Assembly: GCA_021774195.1 (NCBI GenBank)
Contig: JAJFJJ010000095.1
Location: 1 to 64,000, forward strand
DNA: 64,000 nt
Origin: Nitrosomonas sp.
Lineage (GTDB): Bacteria; Pseudomonadota; Gammaproteobacteria; Burkholderiales; Nitrosomonadaceae
Direction: 5' to 3'
The translations under genes were made by a program, and so were the position numbers. The notes below the pieces were generated by a model. The model was not told where the DNA came from. It made no database searches and saw nothing but the letters and a program-made list of their open reading frames with translations. Positions 60,523 to 64,000 of this stretch are shown piece after piece. Position 1 is the stretch's first letter. Each line of letters opens with the position of its first letter.

Positions 60523-61803
60523 TTACCAAGCAGAAAATATTTTATCGGCTGCTGAAACAGTTTGATTGATATCTTGCTCACTATGCGCCGATGAAACAAA
60601 ACCGGCTTCAAATGCTGATGGTGCAAAATAGACGCCTTCATCTAACATCGCATGGAAGAAACGATTAAAAGCGTCCTTATCGCATTCCATCACTTCAGCA
60701 AAGCTGGTTGGCACTCCTTTACGGAAATAAAACCCAAACATCCCACCAATTGATTGCGCCGTTAACTCAACGCCATGCTTGTTTGCCGCAGTAGTAACTC
60801 CGTCTATCAGTTGTTGCGTCTTAGCACCTAATTGCTCATAGAATCCTTCGGCCATGATTTGTTTCAGCGTTGCTAAACCAGCCGCAACAGCAACCGGGTT
60901 TCCTGACAGTGTACCTGCTTGATAAACAGAACCAATTGGCGCCAAACATTGCATAATATCCCGACGACCACCAAATGCAGCCATCGGCATACCGCCACCG
61001 ATCACCTTACCTAAAGTCGTCAAATCCGGCTGAATTTGATAAAGACCCTGCGCGCAACCTAAACCAACTCGAAAACCGGTCATGACTTCATCAAAAATTA
61101 ATACACTGCCATGTTGCGTACACAAATTCCGCAATGATGACAAGAACCCTTCGCTTGGCGCTACCAAATTCATATTGCCAGCAACCGGTTCTACAATCAC
61201 CGCTGCAATTTCATCACCAAACTGCTTGAACACCGCGTCCAATCCTGGCAAATCGTTATAATCCAAAACAATCGTATGCCCTACCGTCTCTGCCGGTACA
61301 CCTGCTGAACTTGGATTACCAAAAGTTAATGCGCCAGAACCCGCTTTTACCAGCAAAGCATCATCATGACCATGATAACAACCTTCAAATTTAATAATTT
61401 TGCTCCGACCCGTATAACCCCGTGCCAAACGAATGGCACTCATCCCTGCTTCGGTTCCAGAACTTACCAGCCTGACTTGTTCAATTGAAGGAAGCAATTT
61501 ACAGATCAGTTCAGCAATTTCTAATTCAGACTCAGTCGGCGCACCGAATGTTAAACCGTTTTGCACCGTATCCTGAACAGCCTTAACCACTTCAGGGTGC
61601 GCATGACCTAAAATCAACGGCCCCCAAGAACCCACGTAGTCAATGTAAGACTTACCATCAACATCCCATACATGTGAACCTTGTCCACGCTGAAAGAATA
61701 TTGGATGACCACCAACGGACTTAAAAGCCCGAACTGGCGAGTTCACACCACCAGGGATAACCTTCTGAGATTGTTCGAATAATTGTTGATTACGTGAAGT
61801 CAT
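60523..61803 (-). CDS. hemL: glutamate-1-semialdehyde 2,1-aminomutase
   Basis: [36 protein letters not shown]. Confidence 0.97.
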   Translation of the reverse strand: MTSRNQQLFEQSQKVIPGGVNSPVRAFKSVGGHPIFFQRGQGSHVWDVDGKSYIDYVGSWGPLILGHAHPEVVKAVQDTVQNGLTFGAPTESELEIAELICKLLPSIEQVRLVSSGTEAGMSAIRLARGYTGRSKIIKFEGCYHGHDDALLVKAGSGALTFGNPSSAGVPAETVGHTIVLDYNDLPGLDAVFKQFGDEIAAVIVEPVAGNMNLVAPSEGFLSSLRNLCTQHGSVLIFDEVMTGFRVGLGCAQGLYQIQPDLTTLGKVIGGGMPMAAFGGRRDIMQCLAPIGSVYQAGTLSGNPVAVAAGLATLKQIMAEGFYEQLGAKTQQLIDGVTTAANKHGVELTAQSIGGMFGFYFRKGVPTSFAEVMECDKDAFNRFFHAMLDEGVYFAPSAFEAGFVSSAHSEQDINQTVSAADKIFSAW

Positions 61804-61847
61804 TTATAAATACTCGCTATATATTAATAAAACATTCAAAAACTTAG

Positions 61848-61968
61848 GTAACGATTCAGCTCACACCTAGAATTCACCATTTCTGCATTACAAAATAATC
61901 ATTTACACGTGTAAACTCACATTTTGTGCCTTGAACAGATGAATTCTAGGGGCAATCTGAATAGTTAC
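61848..61968. repeat. MITE-F copy F4 (121 bp)
   Basis: GTAACGATTCAGC...TTTACACGTGTAAA...CTGAATAGTTAC. Confidence 0.88.
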
Positions 61969-62065
61969 AAACTTAGACCCACCCAACAAGTGCCCGGCTT
62001 TAATACAGCAACCAAAATGACACTTATAAATGAATCATAGCCTTAACAGCTGGCTAAGCTATTTA

Positions 62066-62244
62066 GGGCACCTCTAAAAATCCATATTTGCGAGCATCCG
62101 CAAAGCGAATTGCCTGCTTACCCCGTTTCGTCACAATACTGCGTTATTCACAAAAAATATTTCCTTACATATCAGCATATGCTGCATAAATATTTTTTGT
62201 TCTGGCCTTGTCTTGTTTAGAAATCCGAATTTTTAGAGGTACCC
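62066..62244. mobile_element. MITE-E copy E4 with internal insertion of about 36 bp
   Basis: GGGCACCTCTAAAAATCC...GAATTTTTAGAGGTACCC. Confidence 0.85.
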
Positions 62245-62852
62245 TTAAAAAGTTTGGCAAAATATTCAGCTGTAGCTTGAATATCGTTTGCACAAAACAA
62301 GGCATTACTGACTGCAATAGCATCACAGCCATTTTCAATTAATACCTTTGCATTCCCTAGGTTAATGCCGCCTATACAAACAATAGGCAGTACAGTCTCC
62401 TGCCTCGCTTGACAAAGCAAGTCAATAGAAGCCTTAACCGTATCCGGTTTTGTGACTGATGTAAAAAAAGCACCGAACGCGACATAATCAGCGCCACTAG
62501 CTTGCGCTTGCAAGGCCAATTCCAAGCGGTTATAACACGAAACACCAATTATCTTGTCACGGCCAAATTGTTGGCGTGCTTGGGATAAAGGACTATCACC
62601 CTGTCCCAAATGAACACCATCAACGTCAAACTCAACTGCAATATCAAGATGATCATTAATGATCAACGGAATATCAAATTCACCACAAAGTTGACTCATG
62701 TGCCAAGCTTGTTCATTTAACAACACCCGATCGGCAAGCTTGTTGCGATATTGAACGATCCGCACCCCGCCTTCTATCGCCAATCTTGTCTTGCTAACAA
62801 GTTTTTTCGTATCAAGCAAATCCGGCGTAATTGCATATAACCCACTAATCAC
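62217..62852 (-). CDS. thiE: thiamine-phosphate synthase; C-terminus supplied by MITE-E
   Basis: GLYAITPDLLDTKKLVSKTRLAIEGGVRIVQYRNK; ends ...AKLFKGTSKNSDF*. Confidence 0.95.
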   Translation of the reverse strand: MISGLYAITPDLLDTKKLVSKTRLAIEGGVRIVQYRNKLADRVLLNEQAWHMSQLCGEFDIPLIINDHLDIAVEFDVDGVHLGQGDSPLSQARQQFGRDKIIGVSCYNRLELALQAQASGADYVAFGAFFTSVTKPDTVKASIDLLCQARQETVLPIVCIGGINLGNAKVLIENGCDAIAVSNALFCANDIQATAEYFAKLFKGTSKNSDF

Positions 62853-62893
62853 AGCACGCCTCGATCCGGACTCAACAACCCAATACTCCGTCT

Positions 62894-63718
62894 TTACTTA
62901 TTTGATTTTTTTGGCGCATATAAACGATCAGGGATATATTGCCCCATTCCAGGCCGGAAACCAGCCTTTAGTGTCTGCCAAGTATATTCCTGCGCTTTAT
63001 AAACACTCTCGTCTACCGAGAACCCTTTTGCCATTAATGCAGCAACGGCTGAAGACAAGGTACAACCAGAACCATGATAAGAATGCGCCAATCGTTCCCA
63101 CTCGTCTGAACGCAAAATACCTTTTTCAGAAAAAAGTGTATTCGTCACCTTGGCGGTATTCTCGTGTGTACCAGTAATTAAGACATTCTCGCAGCCCATA
63201 TATAACAATTTCTCGGCACACAAATTTAAATCTAATTTTTGCAAGCTCTCTTCTTCATTATCTTCATCATCCGACAGTTGCCTTGCCTCCAGACTATTCG
63301 GTGTCAACACGGTAACTTGAGGAAGCAACAATTCACGCAAAGCATCCATCATTTCATCGCTAGCAAGTTCATCACCGCGCCCGGACGCTAAAATGGGATC
63401 TAACACGAGTGGAATGGTTGGATAATCCGAAACGACCTCAGCAATAGCGGCAATAATTTCGACACTGCCCAACAAACCTATTTTAAACACCTGAACAGGC
63501 ATATCTTCTAAAACAGCCCTTGCTTGATCAACAACCCAATCCGGATCAAGTGGCAAAATATCCTCAACACCGACTGTATCTTGAATAGTAACAGCGGTCA
63601 TAACCGGCAGTGGATAACACCCAAGACTAGCAACAGTCAACGTGTCCGCCTGCATACCCGCCCCTCCACTGGGGTCATTTGCTGAGAAAGAAAGTACAAT
63701 TGGGGGTGGCTGTAACAT
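62894..63718 (-). CDS. thiD: hydroxymethylpyrimidine/phosphomethylpyrimidine kinase
   Basis: VLSFSANDPSGGAGMQADTLTVASLGCYPLPVMTAVTIQDT. Confidence 0.95.
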   Translation of the reverse strand: MLQPPPIVLSFSANDPSGGAGMQADTLTVASLGCYPLPVMTAVTIQDTVGVEDILPLDPDWVVDQARAVLEDMPVQVFKIGLLGSVEIIAAIAEVVSDYPTIPLVLDPILASGRGDELASDEMMDALRELLLPQVTVLTPNSLEARQLSDDEDNEEESLQKLDLNLCAEKLLYMGCENVLITGTHENTAKVTNTLFSEKGILRSDEWERLAHSYHGSGCTLSSAVAALMAKGFSVDESVYKAQEYTWQTLKAGFRPGMGQYIPDRLYAPKKSNK

Positions 63719-63758
63719 GCATTAATACCGTAAAATAGCATTTTAACCTAAAAGGAAG

Positions 63759-63959
63759 TTGCTATCTATCATGCCTACCGAAGAGAATCACGATTACAAT
63801 CGTTACATGTGTCTTATTTGCGGCTTTATTTATGACGAAGCCCAAGGATCCCCCGACGAAGGCATAGAACCTGGAACACGTTGGGAAGACGTACCCATCA
63901 ATTGGACTTGTCCAGAATGCGGTGCACGCAAAGAAGATTTTGAAATGGTGAAAATATAA
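63759..63959 (+). CDS. rubredoxin
   Basis: [47 protein letters not shown]. Confidence 0.96.
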   Translation: MLSIMPTEENHDYNRYMCLICGFIYDEAQGSPDEGIEPGTRWEDVPINWTCPECGARKEDFEMVKI

Positions 63960-64000
63960 ATGCGTATCTTGCATACCATGTTAAGAGTGGGTGATCTTGA

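Noticed and set aside
1-64000. CRISPR array or cas genes
   Set aside because: No regularly spaced direct repeats with unique spacers and no Cas motifs seen; the short repeats are dispersed palindromic elements
1-64000. tRNA or rRNA genes
   Set aside because: No cloverleaf-consistent or rRNA-conserved stretches recognised by eye; a tRNAscan/Rfam run would be needed to exclude them

Overview
64 kb bacterial chromosomal window. Gene content and order (hemL/thiE/thiD/rubredoxin, rph/rdgB, cytochrome c4-like) suggest a betaproteobacterial ammonia oxidiser such as Nitrosomonas; this is inference only. Main blocks: (i) a large exopolysaccharide locus with duplicated manC, fcl, gmd, glycosyltransferases, three sulfotransferases, Wzx/Wzy-like proteins, a WecA-like transferase and wzc/wza/wzb; (ii) a dense accessory zone with at least 14 toxin-antitoxin modules or relics (ParDE, DinJ-YafQ, several PIN/VapC, RelE/ParE, BrnTA, Fic, and two arrays of MNT-HEPN pairs); (iii) a conserved housekeeping block at about 54-64 kb. 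The most unusual signals are: two paralogous MNT-HEPN arrays with displaced HEPN 3' tails and complementary frameshifts; selective decay of toxins while antitoxins stay intact; and six families of short palindromic MITE-like elements (A-F), several with clean target duplications, nested insertions and a recognisable empty site. These elements repeatedly land in toxin genes or supply new C-termini to host proteins. All calls were made by eye from the sequence and the ORF track; no searches were run.
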